Shown here: positions 1-6,664 of the stretch, one piece after another
Position numbering within the stretch: the stretch's first letter is position 1
Layout of the letters: the number at the start of each line of letters is the position of its first letter
Assembly (NCBI GenBank): GCA_905200565.1
Contig: CAJKKX010000022.1
Span: 1-12,638, forward strand
DNA from: an uncultured Lachnospiraceae bacterium
GTDB lineage: Bacteria > Bacillota_A > Clostridia > Lachnospirales > Lachnospiraceae
Direction: 5' to 3'
Length of the DNA stretch: 12,638 bases
Translations under genes and position numbers: made by a program
The notes under the pieces: generated by a model
The model's input: only the letters and a program-made list of their open reading frames with translations
What the model was told of the DNA's origin: nothing
Database searches by the model: none

Positions 1-207
1 AGATGTCAGAGTTAATTACTCTCTAACTACTACACTTTTATGGTACTAAAAAGAAAAAAGGAATTTAAAATATGCAAAATAAACAAAAACCGCTTGACAA
101 AAACTTGGAAATATAATATTGTAGTTGCAAGAAGTTTATTAGATAAAATATAGTTTTATACAGTGAAACAAGCAAAACGAGAGAATGAATGCGAAAGAGG
201 AGAAAAA
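1..207 (+). promoter_or_regulatory. AT-rich operon leader and upstream control region
   Basis: No credible gene lies here. Besides the promoter candidates there is an imperfect direct repeat, TAATTACT (13-20) and TAACTACT (24-31), with an 11-bp period. A small inverted repeat, ATAAAA (143-148) and TTTTAT (154-159), lies between promoter and first gene. Both could be regulator sites, but neither matches an operator I can name. I found no convincing CcpA cre site and no recognisable riboswitch. Confidence 0.35.
94..122 (+). promoter_or_regulatory. Probable sigma-A promoter of the catabolic operon
   Basis: A perfect -35 hexamer TTGACA (94-99) is followed after 17 bases by TATTGT (117-122, four of six matches to TATAAT). 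A better-looking TATAAT at 112-117 is only 12 bases from this -35, so it is unlikely to pair with it. A second candidate overlaps downstream: TTGCAA (125-130), 18 bases, TATAGT (149-154). Either would give a leader of roughly 50-80 bases before the TTG start at 208. Which one is used cannot be decided by eye. Confidence 0.5.
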
Positions 208-870
208 TTGCGTAAGAAAATTATCGGACAAATAAAAGAAAAGAAAATTATTGCCATTGTACGGGGGGTATACGGCGATGACTGCAGGAAGCTGACAGAA
301 GCACTGCAGGAGGGCGGCATCGGACTGATTGAATTTACGTTTGATCAGAAAACTCCCGATGACTGGAAGCGTACCTGTGAAAATATATCCATGGTATGCA
401 GGGAGTATGGCAGTGAAATGATCTGTGGATCGGGGACTGTGCTCACGGAGGAACAGGTAAGGCTTACGAAAAATGCCGGCGGTGCATTTATTATTTCTCC
501 GAATGTAAACCAGAGAGTGATCGGGGAGACCGTAAGACAGGGCATGGTTTCGATACCGGGTGCATTGTCACCGTCTGAGATCACAGATGCGGCGGAATAT
601 GGAGCGGATTTCGTAAAAATATTCCCGGCAGCAAGTCTGGGGGCAGCATATCTGAAAGCGATAAAGGGACCGCTGAACCATATTCCACTGTTGGCCGTTG
701 GCGGTGTAAATGAGCTTAATGCGGCAGAATTTTTGCGCGCAGGAGCAGAAGGAGTCGGTATTGGCGGGAATCTTGTCAACCGTGAATGGATCGCGGCGGG
801 CGAATTTGATAAGATACGCGAGGCAGCCAGAAGGACAATTCAAAATTGCAGGGGAGAGTTTACAGTATGA
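208..870 (+). CDS. eda: KDPG/KDPGal-type aldolase (2-dehydro-3-deoxy-6-phosphogluconate or -galactonate aldolase)
   Basis: Class I aldolase of the KDPG aldolase family, a cytosolic TIM barrel that cleaves 2-keto-3-deoxy-6-phospho sugar acids into pyruvate and glyceraldehyde 3-phosphate. The Schiff-base lysine sits in FVKIFPA (K137 counted from the TTG). An early IEFT strand carries the expected active-site glutamate (E42), and the C-terminal LAVGGVN and GVGIGGNLV segments form the phosphate-binding end of the barrel. The 220 residues fit the family. I chose TTG at 208 because AGAGGAG (196-202) lies just upstream; an in-frame GTG at 163 has no ribosome binding site and would add 15 residues unlike the family. 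Its stop overlaps the kinase start (ATGA), implying coupled translation. KDPG and KDPGal cleavage cannot be told apart here; the DgoD-like dehydratase nearby slightly favours the galacto form. Confidence 0.93.
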   Translation: MRKKIIGQIKEKKIIAIVRGVYGDDCRKLTEALQEGGIGLIEFTFDQKTPDDWKRTCENISMVCREYGSEMICGSGTVLTEEQVRLTKNAGGAFIISPNVNQRVIGETVRQGMVSIPGALSPSEITDAAEYGADFVKIFPAASLGAAYLKAIKGPLNHIPLLAVGGVNELNAAEFLRAGAEGVGIGGNLVNREWIAAGEFDKIREAARRTIQNCRGEFTV

Positions 871-1889
871 AAAAAGTGATTACATTCGGTGAAATTATGA
901 TGCGGCTGAATCCGGAGGGATATCTCAGGCTGCTGCAGGCTCAGAAGCTGGAGATGTCGTTTGCGGGCGGCGAGGCAAATGTGGCGGTATCTGTGGCAAA
1001 CTTTGGCATGAAGGCCGCTTTTGTTACAAAGCTGCCGGACAATGTGCTTGGCAGGCGGGCAGCGATGGAGCTGCAGAAGTAGGGCGTCGACACAGAAGCG
1101 ATCGTATACGGCGGAGAACGTATGGGGATTTACTTTGTGGAAAAGGGAGCCTCTCAGCGTCCGTCAAAGGTTTTGTATGACAGAGGCGCCTCTGCGATCG
1201 CTCTGGCGGAACGGCCGGACTTCGACTGGGAACATATTCTGGAGGGCGCCAACTGGTTCCATTTTACCGGCATTACACCGGCGCTTTCGGAGGGATGTGC
1301 AGAAATCTGTGAGGATGCGCTGCGCGTGTGCAAAGAGAAGCATATTACAGTGAGCTGCGATCTGAATTTCCGAAAAAAGCTGTGGAGTAAAGAAAAAGCC
1401 GGTGAGGTGATGGGCAGACTGATGAAGTATGTCGACGTCTGCATTGCAAATGAGGCGGACGCTGCAGATGTGTTTGGTATCTGTGCCGGGAACTCAGACA
1501 TCAGCAAGGGAGAACTTGACAGGCAGGGATATGTGAGCGTGGCGCAGCAGCTTGTAGAACGCTTTGGCATAAAGTCTGTTGCTATCACTCTGCGAAAAAG
1601 TATTTCCGCCAGCATCAATCATTGGGGCGGGCTGCTTTATACCGGAGGAGAGGCATTCTTTTCGCCCGAGTATATGATACAGATCGTAGACCGGGTAGGC
1701 GGCGGAGATTCCTTTGCGGGAGCGCTGATCTATGCGTTAAACAGCGGCTATGAACCGCAGAAGGCAGTGAATTTTGCAGCGGCGGCTTCCTGCCTGAAGC
1801 ACACGATGGAATATGATTTTAATCTGAGCACGCTGGAGGAGGTAAACAGCCTCATGCAGGGCAATGCCTCCGGACGTGTGCAGAGATAA
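867..1889 (+). pseudogene. kdgK: 2-dehydro-3-deoxygluconokinase (PfkB family), interrupted by an in-frame amber codon
   Basis: PfkB/ribokinase-family sugar kinase that would phosphorylate 2-keto-3-deoxygluconate or -galactonate for the upstream aldolase. The ATG at 867 has GGGGAGAG at 851-858. The first 71 codons hold the substrate-binding signature GGEANVAVSVANFG. Codon 72 (1080-1082) is TAG, and the frame then continues unbroken into GVDTEAIV and the rest of the kinase. The ATP/catalytic signature DRVGGGDSFAGALIYAL and the usual C-terminal SGRVQR are intact. Without the stop the protein would be about 340 residues, normal for the family. An ATG at 1122 with GGAG at 1113-1116 could restart a 255-residue product, but it would lack the N-terminal sugar-binding signature. 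One substitution or a sequencing error explains it; everything else looks under selection, so any inactivation is recent. Confidence 0.9.
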
Positions 1890-1908
1890 AAATAACAGGA
1901 GGACAGGG

Positions 1909-3075
1909 ATGAAGATCAAAGGCGTAGAAACATTTCATGTAAAACCAAGATGGATTTTTGTGAAGGTAACTACTGATGAAGGAATTACCGGATGGGGCGA
2001 GTGCGATCTGGAGGGAAGAAATCTGGTTACAGCGGCTGCCGTGGATTCTCTGAAGGATATGATTATCGGAGAAGACCCGCGTAATATTGAATATCTGTAT
2101 AAGCTGATGTATGCAGGTGGTTTTTACAGGGGCGGCGCCGCCGTATTCAGCGCTATCAGCGGAATCGAGCAGGCACTCTGGGATATCAAAGGAAAATGGC
2201 TGAATGTTCCGGTGTGGCAGCTGCTCGGAGGAAAATCCAGAGATCGCATCCGCATGTATGCGCATATTTTTGGCAATGTTGATTATGCCGAAATGGAAGA
2301 ACGGGAGTGTCGTGACCTGTTGGTCGAACATGCGAAAAAGAAAGTGGCAAAGGGTTTTAAATCCCTGAAAACACCGTTTATCTGCCCATACCGGCATATT
2401 GAAACTTCGGCGATGGTGACACGCTTTGTGGAGCGGATAGCAGAAATCCGGGCAGCGATCGGGGATGATATCGACCTGGCTGTCGACTTTCACGGACGGG
2501 TTTCACCGGCAATGGCACCGTGGCTTTGCAGAGAGCTGGAGCCGTTTGGTCTGATGTTTGTGGAGGAACCGGTGCTTCCGGAAAATGTGGATGTGATGGC
2601 AAGGGTGGCGAGGATGACTACCATACCGATCGCTACGGGAGAACGGAAATTTACTACATATGAATTCCGCGAGGTGCTGGAGAAGCAGGCGGCAACTGTG
2701 CTGCAGCCGGATCTGTGTCATGCAGGCGGCATATCGCAGGTTATGAAAATTGCTGCGATGGGAGAGACCTACTATTGCTCTATGGCGCCGCATAACCCGC
2801 TTGGTCCGCTTGCGCTTGCAGCCTGCCTGCAGGTGGATACGGTGATCCCAAACTTTACGGCGCAGGAGCATCCGTCATTTGAGGACGGATGGGATCTGGG
2901 CGGTCCGTATCTGAAGAAACCGTTTGAGATCAGGGATGGTTATATTGACATTCCGCAGGGCGCGGGCATGGGCATTGAGATAGATGAGACTGCGTTAAAG
3001 GAATATGCATATGACGGGCGCTGGGAGACACCACGCGTATCATTTGCAGATGACCATTCCTTCGGAGAGTGGTAG
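1909..3075 (+). CDS. dgoD: DgoD-like sugar-acid dehydratase (mandelate racemase/enolase superfamily)
   Basis: Mg2+-dependent enolase-superfamily dehydratase that removes water from an aldonate to give a 2-keto-3-deoxy acid. An N-terminal capping domain (about residues 1-115, including GFYRGG and QALWDIKGK) precedes the barrel. Candidate catalytic and metal residues are D193 and H195 (DFHGRVS), E219 (FVEEPVL), E245 (ATGERKF), H295 (APHNPLGP) and E320 (AQEHPSF). Their spacing matches E. coli D-galactonate dehydratase as I recall it. The length of 388 also fits (DgoD is about 382). The start at 1909 follows AGGAGG (1897-1902); an upstream in-frame ATG at 1864 lies inside the kinase and has no such site. 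It stands 19 bp after the kinase gene and ends in TAG. D-galactonate is the best guess, but other aldonates are handled by close relatives, so substrate confidence is lower than family confidence. Confidence 0.85.
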   Translation: MKIKGVETFHVKPRWIFVKVTTDEGITGWGECDLEGRNLVTAAAVDSLKDMIIGEDPRNIEYLYKLMYAGGFYRGGAAVFSAISGIEQALWDIKGKWLNVPVWQLLGGKSRDRIRMYAHIFGNVDYAEMEERECRDLLVEHAKKKVAKGFKSLKTPFICPYRHIETSAMVTRFVERIAEIRAAIGDDIDLAVDFHGRVSPAMAPWLCRELEPFGLMFVEEPVLPENVDVMARVARMTTIPIATGERKFTTYEFREVLEKQAATVLQPDLCHAGGISQVMKIAAMGETYYCSMAPHNPLGPLALAACLQVDTVIPNFTAQEHPSFEDGWDLGGPYLKKPFEIRDGYIDIPQGAGMGIEIDETALKEYAYDGRWETPRVSFADDHSFGEW

Positions 3076-3095
3076 AAAAAGGAGGAATCCGGCTG

Positions 3096-3968
3096 GTGAC
3101 ACGAAACAAAAATAAATTCAACATTACACCGTATCTTTTTATATTTCCGACATTTGTTCTGCTGGCAGCACTTGTCGTATACCCGATCTGCTATGCGCTG
3201 TATTTAAGCGTCATGCAGACAAATCTTACGACTAAGTGGGAATTTGTAGGGCTGGAAAATTACCTGTCGCTTTTCAAAGACGGAAGTATGGTAAAGAGCC
3301 TCCTGACGACCTTCAAATTTACGATAGTGGTTGTTTTGGGACATCTGATCCTGGGAACGATCCTTGCGCTTGCTATGAATAAAAAACGTCCGGGCGTCAA
3401 TATATTCCGCACGATCCTGATCATCCCATGGCTTTTGCCGGATGTGGTCGTTGCTTTGCTGTTTAAGTGGATTTTTAATGCAAATTACGGTGTGTTTAAC
3501 AATATATTGATCCGCCTCGGAATTCTGGAGAAAAATCAGGCATGGCTGAGTACTGGTTTTGCATTTACCATTCTCGCTGCCGTGTGTATCTGGAAGGGAT
3601 ACGCGCTGATCATGGTAAATATGATGGCGGGTTTTCAGAGCGTACCGGAGGATGTGTATGAAGCGGCAAAGCTGGATGGAGCAAATCCCGTACAGACATT
3701 TTTCCGCATTACGGTTCCGATGATCAAACCGGTTATCTCAACCGCAGTGATCCTGGATACGGTATGGTGGTTCAAACATTATACCATCATTAAGCTGCTG
3801 ACAGACGGAGGTCCGAACAATACGACAGCGACGGTTAGTATTTCCATATATAAAGAGGCATTTTCCTATCACAACTACGGAGTTGCCGCGGCAGGTGCGG
3901 GCGTGGTATTCGTTATCTGCTGGCTGATCAGTAAAATTATGAGGAGGGCGATGGATCAGAATGCGTAA
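3096..3968 (+). CDS. CUT1-family sugar ABC transporter permease (MalF/UgpA type)
   Basis: Inner-membrane subunit of a carbohydrate uptake ABC transporter. About six hydrophobic segments are visible, the first within residues 12-40 (YLFIFPTFVLLAALVVYPI). The cytoplasmic EAA loop, which docks on the ATPase, is at EAAKLDGA (199-206) followed by the usual FFRITVPMIKP. I start it at GTG 3096, giving 290 residues, because AAGGAGG (3079-3085) is upstream and MalF-type proteins begin shortly before the first membrane span; the 10-base spacing is a little long. An in-frame GTG at 3069 overlaps the dehydratase stop and is less likely. The next permease overlaps its last 8 bases. CUT1 systems generally carry oligosaccharides, glycosides or polyols rather than free monosaccharides, which hints that the true substrate may be larger than an aldonate. 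Confidence 0.92.
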   Translation: MTRNKNKFNITPYLFIFPTFVLLAALVVYPICYALYLSVMQTNLTTKWEFVGLENYLSLFKDGSMVKSLLTTFKFTIVVVLGHLILGTILALAMNKKRPGVNIFRTILIIPWLLPDVVVALLFKWIFNANYGVFNNILIRLGILEKNQAWLSTGFAFTILAAVCIWKGYALIMVNMMAGFQSVPEDVYEAAKLDGANPVQTFFRITVPMIKPVISTAVILDTVWWFKHYTIIKLLTDGGPNNTTATVSISIYKEAFSYHNYGVAAAGAGVVFVICWLISKIMRRAMDQNA

Positions 3969-4815
3969 AAAGAACAGGTCTTTATCAATGCATAATAAAG
4001 TAGCAGAAGGTGCGCTCTCCTATATCGTATTGGTTCTTGGGGCGTGTATGGTAATTCTGCCCGTTCTGTGGATGTTTATCACTGCGGTGAAAAGTGACAC
4101 GGAGATTTATCAGATGAATGGCAGTATTCTGCCTTTGGAGGTTACCTTTACGTCATTCATGAGAATCTGGAGAGATTATGATTTTGCGCTGTATTTCCGA
4201 AACAGCCTGCTTGTGACGGTGGTCGCAGTTCTGGTTTCACTGATTGCTTCAGCGCTCACAGGATATGGAGCCACCAGATTTAATTTTAAGGGGAAGAGTG
4301 CATTTCTGTCATTTATTTTGATGACGCAGATGTTCCCGTCTATTATGCTGTTGGTGCCGTTTTACAAAATCCTCAGCATTTACGGGCTGAATAACTCTCT
4401 GGTCGGACTTTGCGTGGTTTATATCTCATTCACGATCCCCTTCTGTTCGTGGATGATGGTGGGGTATTACCGGACGATTCCGGTAGAAATTGATGAATCT
4501 GCCGCAATCGACGGAGCCTCCAGCATACAGACGTTTCTAAGAATTACTCTGCCACTGGTGCGGCCGGGACTGGTATCCTCCGCGATTTATGCATTTATCA
4601 CATGCTGGAATGAGTATATGTTTGCGGCAATTCTGATCATGAACGATAAGATGAAAACGGCGGCTGTGGCAATTGCCGAAATGAATGGCTATTACAGAAT
4701 TGCGTGGAATGATATGATGGCTGCCTCGCTGGTGGCATCGGTGCCTCTGATCATTGCTTTTATTTTTATGCAGAAAAGCTTTATCAGCGGTCTGACCGCC
4801 GGGGCTGTGAAGTAA
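3961..4815 (+). CDS. CUT1-family sugar ABC transporter permease (MalG/UgpE type)
   Basis: Partner of the preceding permease. About six membrane segments are seen, the first at roughly residues 20-42. The EAA loop reads ESAAIDGA (179-186) followed by FLRITLPLVRPG, and the CWNEYMFA segment typical of MalG-type subunits comes just after. The length of 284 is normal. The start overlaps the previous gene by 8 bases; the nearest strong ribosome site, AGGAGG at 3942-3947, is 13 bases away, so translational coupling probably helps. An internal ATG at 3988 is possible but would trim the cytoplasmic N-terminus. No ATPase gene is present in the window. Firmicute CUT1 systems commonly share an MsmK/UgpC-like ATPase encoded elsewhere, which I infer here. 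Confidence 0.92.
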   Translation: MRKKNRSLSMHNKVAEGALSYIVLVLGACMVILPVLWMFITAVKSDTEIYQMNGSILPLEVTFTSFMRIWRDYDFALYFRNSLLVTVVAVLVSLIASALTGYGATRFNFKGKSAFLSFILMTQMFPSIMLLVPFYKILSIYGLNNSLVGLCVVYISFTIPFCSWMMVGYYRTIPVEIDESAAIDGASSIQTFLRITLPLVRPGLVSSAIYAFITCWNEYMFAAILIMNDKMKTAAVAIAEMNGYYRIAWNDMMAASLVASVPLIIAFIFMQKSFISGLTAGAVK

Positions 4816-4828
4816 AGAAGGATATAGC

Positions 4829-4886
4829 ATCTGCCGTGGATACAGGAATGGGGGTGTATGAGAAGAATTTACAGGGTGCGGCAGAT
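4829..4886 (+). promoter_or_regulatory. Long-range inverted repeat in the permease/binding-protein gap
   Basis: In the largest gap inside the operon (113 bp), ATCTGCCG (4829-4836) is mirrored exactly by CGGCAGAT (4879-4886), leaving a 42-base loop. No T-run follows, so it is not an ordinary intrinsic terminator. It may be an RNA hairpin that marks a processing or stability boundary ahead of the binding-protein message. Binding proteins are usually needed in excess over permeases, so a boundary here makes sense, but this role is inference. Confidence 0.4.
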
Positions 4887-4898
4887 AAGCAATATTAT
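4868..4898 (+). promoter_or_regulatory. Possible internal promoter before the binding-protein gene
   Basis: TTTACA (4868-4873, five of six to the -35 consensus) and TATTAT (4893-4898, five of six to the -10 consensus) are separated by 19 bases, longer than the ideal 17. The site overlaps the right arm of the hairpin. It could give extra transcription of the binding protein and the isomerase/transketolase half of the operon. Weak evidence. Confidence 0.25.
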
Positions 4899-4928
4899 TA
4901 AAAACGAGTAAAGAAAGGAAGAAAAATT

Positions 4929-6200
4929 ATGAAGAGAAAATTAGCGGCTGTACTTAGTGTATCTATGCTGGCGTCCCTGTTTTCGGGAGTCGCTGCGAAT
5001 GCAGAAGAAGAAATTACCCTGACGATCATGTCCTGTCTGCAGACGGAGGATGAGGCAGAGCTGGAGTCCGCGATGGCGGAAGCGTATATGGCAGAGCATC
5101 CGAATATAAAAATCGAGTATATTTCGGTGGCAAATAATGATCTGGATGCGCAGGTGACGACCATGGCGGCGTCAAATGATCTTCCGGATGCGTTTTTTAT
5201 GAATTGCGCATTTATGTCTACGGCTCTGGATATGGGAATCGTGGCGGATGCAAATGATTATATTTCGGATGAATTCCGTGCGGATCTTTCGGAAGAGGTT
5301 ATCAATTACAGCACGTTGGATGATACGTTGATGTTTGTTCCGTGGTTCCAGATTCCGATAGCGCTGATTTACCGGACAGACTGGCTGGAGCAGGCAGGAA
5401 TTGAAAAAATTGAGACAATGGATGATTTCCGTGATGCAGCGAAGAAGTTTACGGAAATTTCCGGTAACTATGGATTTTCCATGGTAGGTGCAAGAAACGG
5501 TTCCGGTGAGGCACGCTTTTCTATATATGCAAAAGCATTTGGAGTAGATGAGGTATGGCAGAACGAGGATGGCACCTGGGAGAGCGACCTGACTTCCGAC
5601 AAATTTAAAACAGCGCTGCAGTCCTTTGTAGATCTGGATCTGGTGGACGGCGTGGTTCCTGCGGGCGCATCCGAGACAGCATACCAGGATGCAGTTACTT
5701 ACTTTGCAAATGAGCAGACCGGTCTTATTATTTCCGGAAGCAACGCAGTGGGAGCAATTTTAAACCGTAATCCGGAGCTGGCAGGCAAGCTTGGCAGTGT
5801 GCCGATTCCGGCAGCAACGACAGAAGACGGCCGTCATGTAACGAACCTGCAGGTGTCCGGCTACACGATCACGACGGCGTGTGAGCACCCGGAAGAAATG
5901 GCGGATTTCCTGGAATTTATGGCGGGCTATGACAATGCAGTATCCTTTGGCTCTGCTACGGGACGTATTCCGGTTACGAAGAGTGCTCTGGAAGATGAAG
6001 CATTTACCGGACCGGAGTACATCGGATTCTCAGACTGTATGCAGTATTCTCTTACGTACTCCACCTTCCCGGCATATGCGGAAGTGCAGGATATTTTTGG
6101 AGAAGCATATAATTCCATGCTGACAGGCACCAGCCTTGATGATGCGATCGCAACGGTTGACGGACGTATTACCGAGCTTCTTGGCGAATACAATCAGTAA
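4929..6200 (+). CDS. CUT1-family extracellular sugar-binding protein (SBP_bac_1, MalE-like)
   Basis: Substrate-binding subunit for the two permeases just upstream. A Sec signal peptide covers residues 1-25: a KRK start, a hydrophobic core, and ANA before EEE, a signal peptidase I type site. There is no lipobox cysteine, so it is not an obvious lipoprotein, which is unusual for a Gram-positive binding protein. The mature part (about 398 residues) has the family hallmarks: a YMAEHPNIKIEY opening strand, SNDLPDAFF, and VPWFQIPIALIYRTDWLEQAG at the hinge side. The 423-residue length is typical. The ATG at 4929 has AAAGGAAG just upstream. The ligand cannot be read from sequence; context suggests a sugar acid, or a glycoside containing one. 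Confidence 0.93.
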   Translation: MKRKLAAVLSVSMLASLFSGVAANAEEEITLTIMSCLQTEDEAELESAMAEAYMAEHPNIKIEYISVANNDLDAQVTTMAASNDLPDAFFMNCAFMSTALDMGIVADANDYISDEFRADLSEEVINYSTLDDTLMFVPWFQIPIALIYRTDWLEQAGIEKIETMDDFRDAAKKFTEISGNYGFSMVGARNGSGEARFSIYAKAFGVDEVWQNEDGTWESDLTSDKFKTALQSFVDLDLVDGVVPAGASETAYQDAVTYFANEQTGLIISGSNAVGAILNRNPELAGKLGSVPIPAATTEDGRHVTNLQVSGYTITTACEHPEEMADFLEFMAGYDNAVSFGSATGRIPVTKSALEDEAFTGPEYIGFSDCMQYSLTYSTFPAYAEVQDIFGEAYNSMLTGTSLDDAIATVDGRITELLGEYNQ

Positions 6201-6220
6201 GGCGGACGAAGGAGCAGAAG

Positions 6221-6664
6221 ATGAGGATAGCGATTGGATGTGATCCGAATGCCCAGGCTTTTAAAGAGGCGCTGACGCAGTATATCCGGGAGCTTGGGCA
6301 TGAATGTGATGATTTTGGAAGCACAGATCCGGTCTACGCAAATGTCGCTATACGTGTTGCCCAGGATGTTGCGCAGGGAAACCATGACCGCGGCGTTCTG
6401 GTGTGCGGCACCGGCATCGGCATGTGCATTGCGGCAAACAAGGTGAAGGGAGCCTATGCGGCACTGGTAAATGATGTATTTCAGGCACAACGGGCGCAGC
6501 TCAGCAATCGTGCAAACATCATTACCATGGGAGCGCAGGTGACTGGAATCGAGGTTGCCAAGATGATGCTGAAGGAATATCTGGGATGCACGTTTGACGT
6601 GCATTCCAGGTCGATGCCGAAGGTACAGCAGATCTGTGATTACGAAGAGGGGGCTATGAGATAA
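6221..6664 (+). CDS. RpiB/LacA/LacB-family sugar isomerase with an altered active site
   Basis: Small Rossmann-like aldose-ketose isomerase of 147 residues, the usual family size. The catalytic cysteine loop is intact (VCGTGIG, C62), followed by IAANK. Against the RpiB pattern as I recall it, several key positions differ. The GCDH start is GCDP (P9), the YP motif is YA (39-40), the ring-opening histidine region is LSNRAN (S95 at the expected histidine), and the phosphate-binding arginine after MG is glutamine (MGAQ, Q106). Ring opening and phosphate binding are therefore doubtful, so ribose 5-phosphate is an unlikely substrate. An acyclic or differently charged aldose, such as a tetrose from the adjacent transketolase, fits better. 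AAGGAG (6209-6214) precedes the ATG. Its TAA abuts the transketolase ATG with no gap. The family call is firm; the exact reaction is unknown. Confidence 0.88.
   Translation: MRIAIGCDPNAQAFKEALTQYIRELGHECDDFGSTDPVYANVAIRVAQDVAQGNHDRGVLVCGTGIGMCIAANKVKGAYAALVNDVFQAQRAQLSNRANIITMGAQVTGIEVAKMMLKEYLGCTFDVHSRSMPKVQQICDYEEGAMR

Noticed and set aside
72..116. A 14-codon leader peptide with an AGGA site (59-62) ahead of the operon
   Set aside because: It overlaps the proposed -35 element, so a transcript starting at that promoter would not contain it. It has no regulatory codon run and no attenuator hairpin after it.
112..117. Perfect TATAAT as the -10 for TTGACA at 94-99
   Set aside because: The spacing is only 12 bases, and no acceptable -35 lies 16-18 bases upstream of it.
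163..207. GTG start giving the aldolase 15 extra residues
   Set aside because: There is no ribosome binding site before 163, the extra residues are polar and unlike the family, and TTG 208 has a strong AGAGGAG.
345..779. Minus-strand open frame of 144 codons opposite the aldolase
   Set aside because: Serine/proline/alanine-rich shadow of a conserved gene without family resemblance.
1080..1082. Programmed recoding (pyrrolysine or another amino acid) at the kinase amber codon
   Set aside because: TAG is the terminal stop of three other genes in the window, sugar kinases are not known to need such residues, and no recoding element was recognised near the codon.
1852..2493. Minus-strand open frame of 213 codons across the dehydratase
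   Set aside because: It lies opposite a clearly functional dehydratase with conserved catalytic residues and shows no domain or ribosome site of its own.
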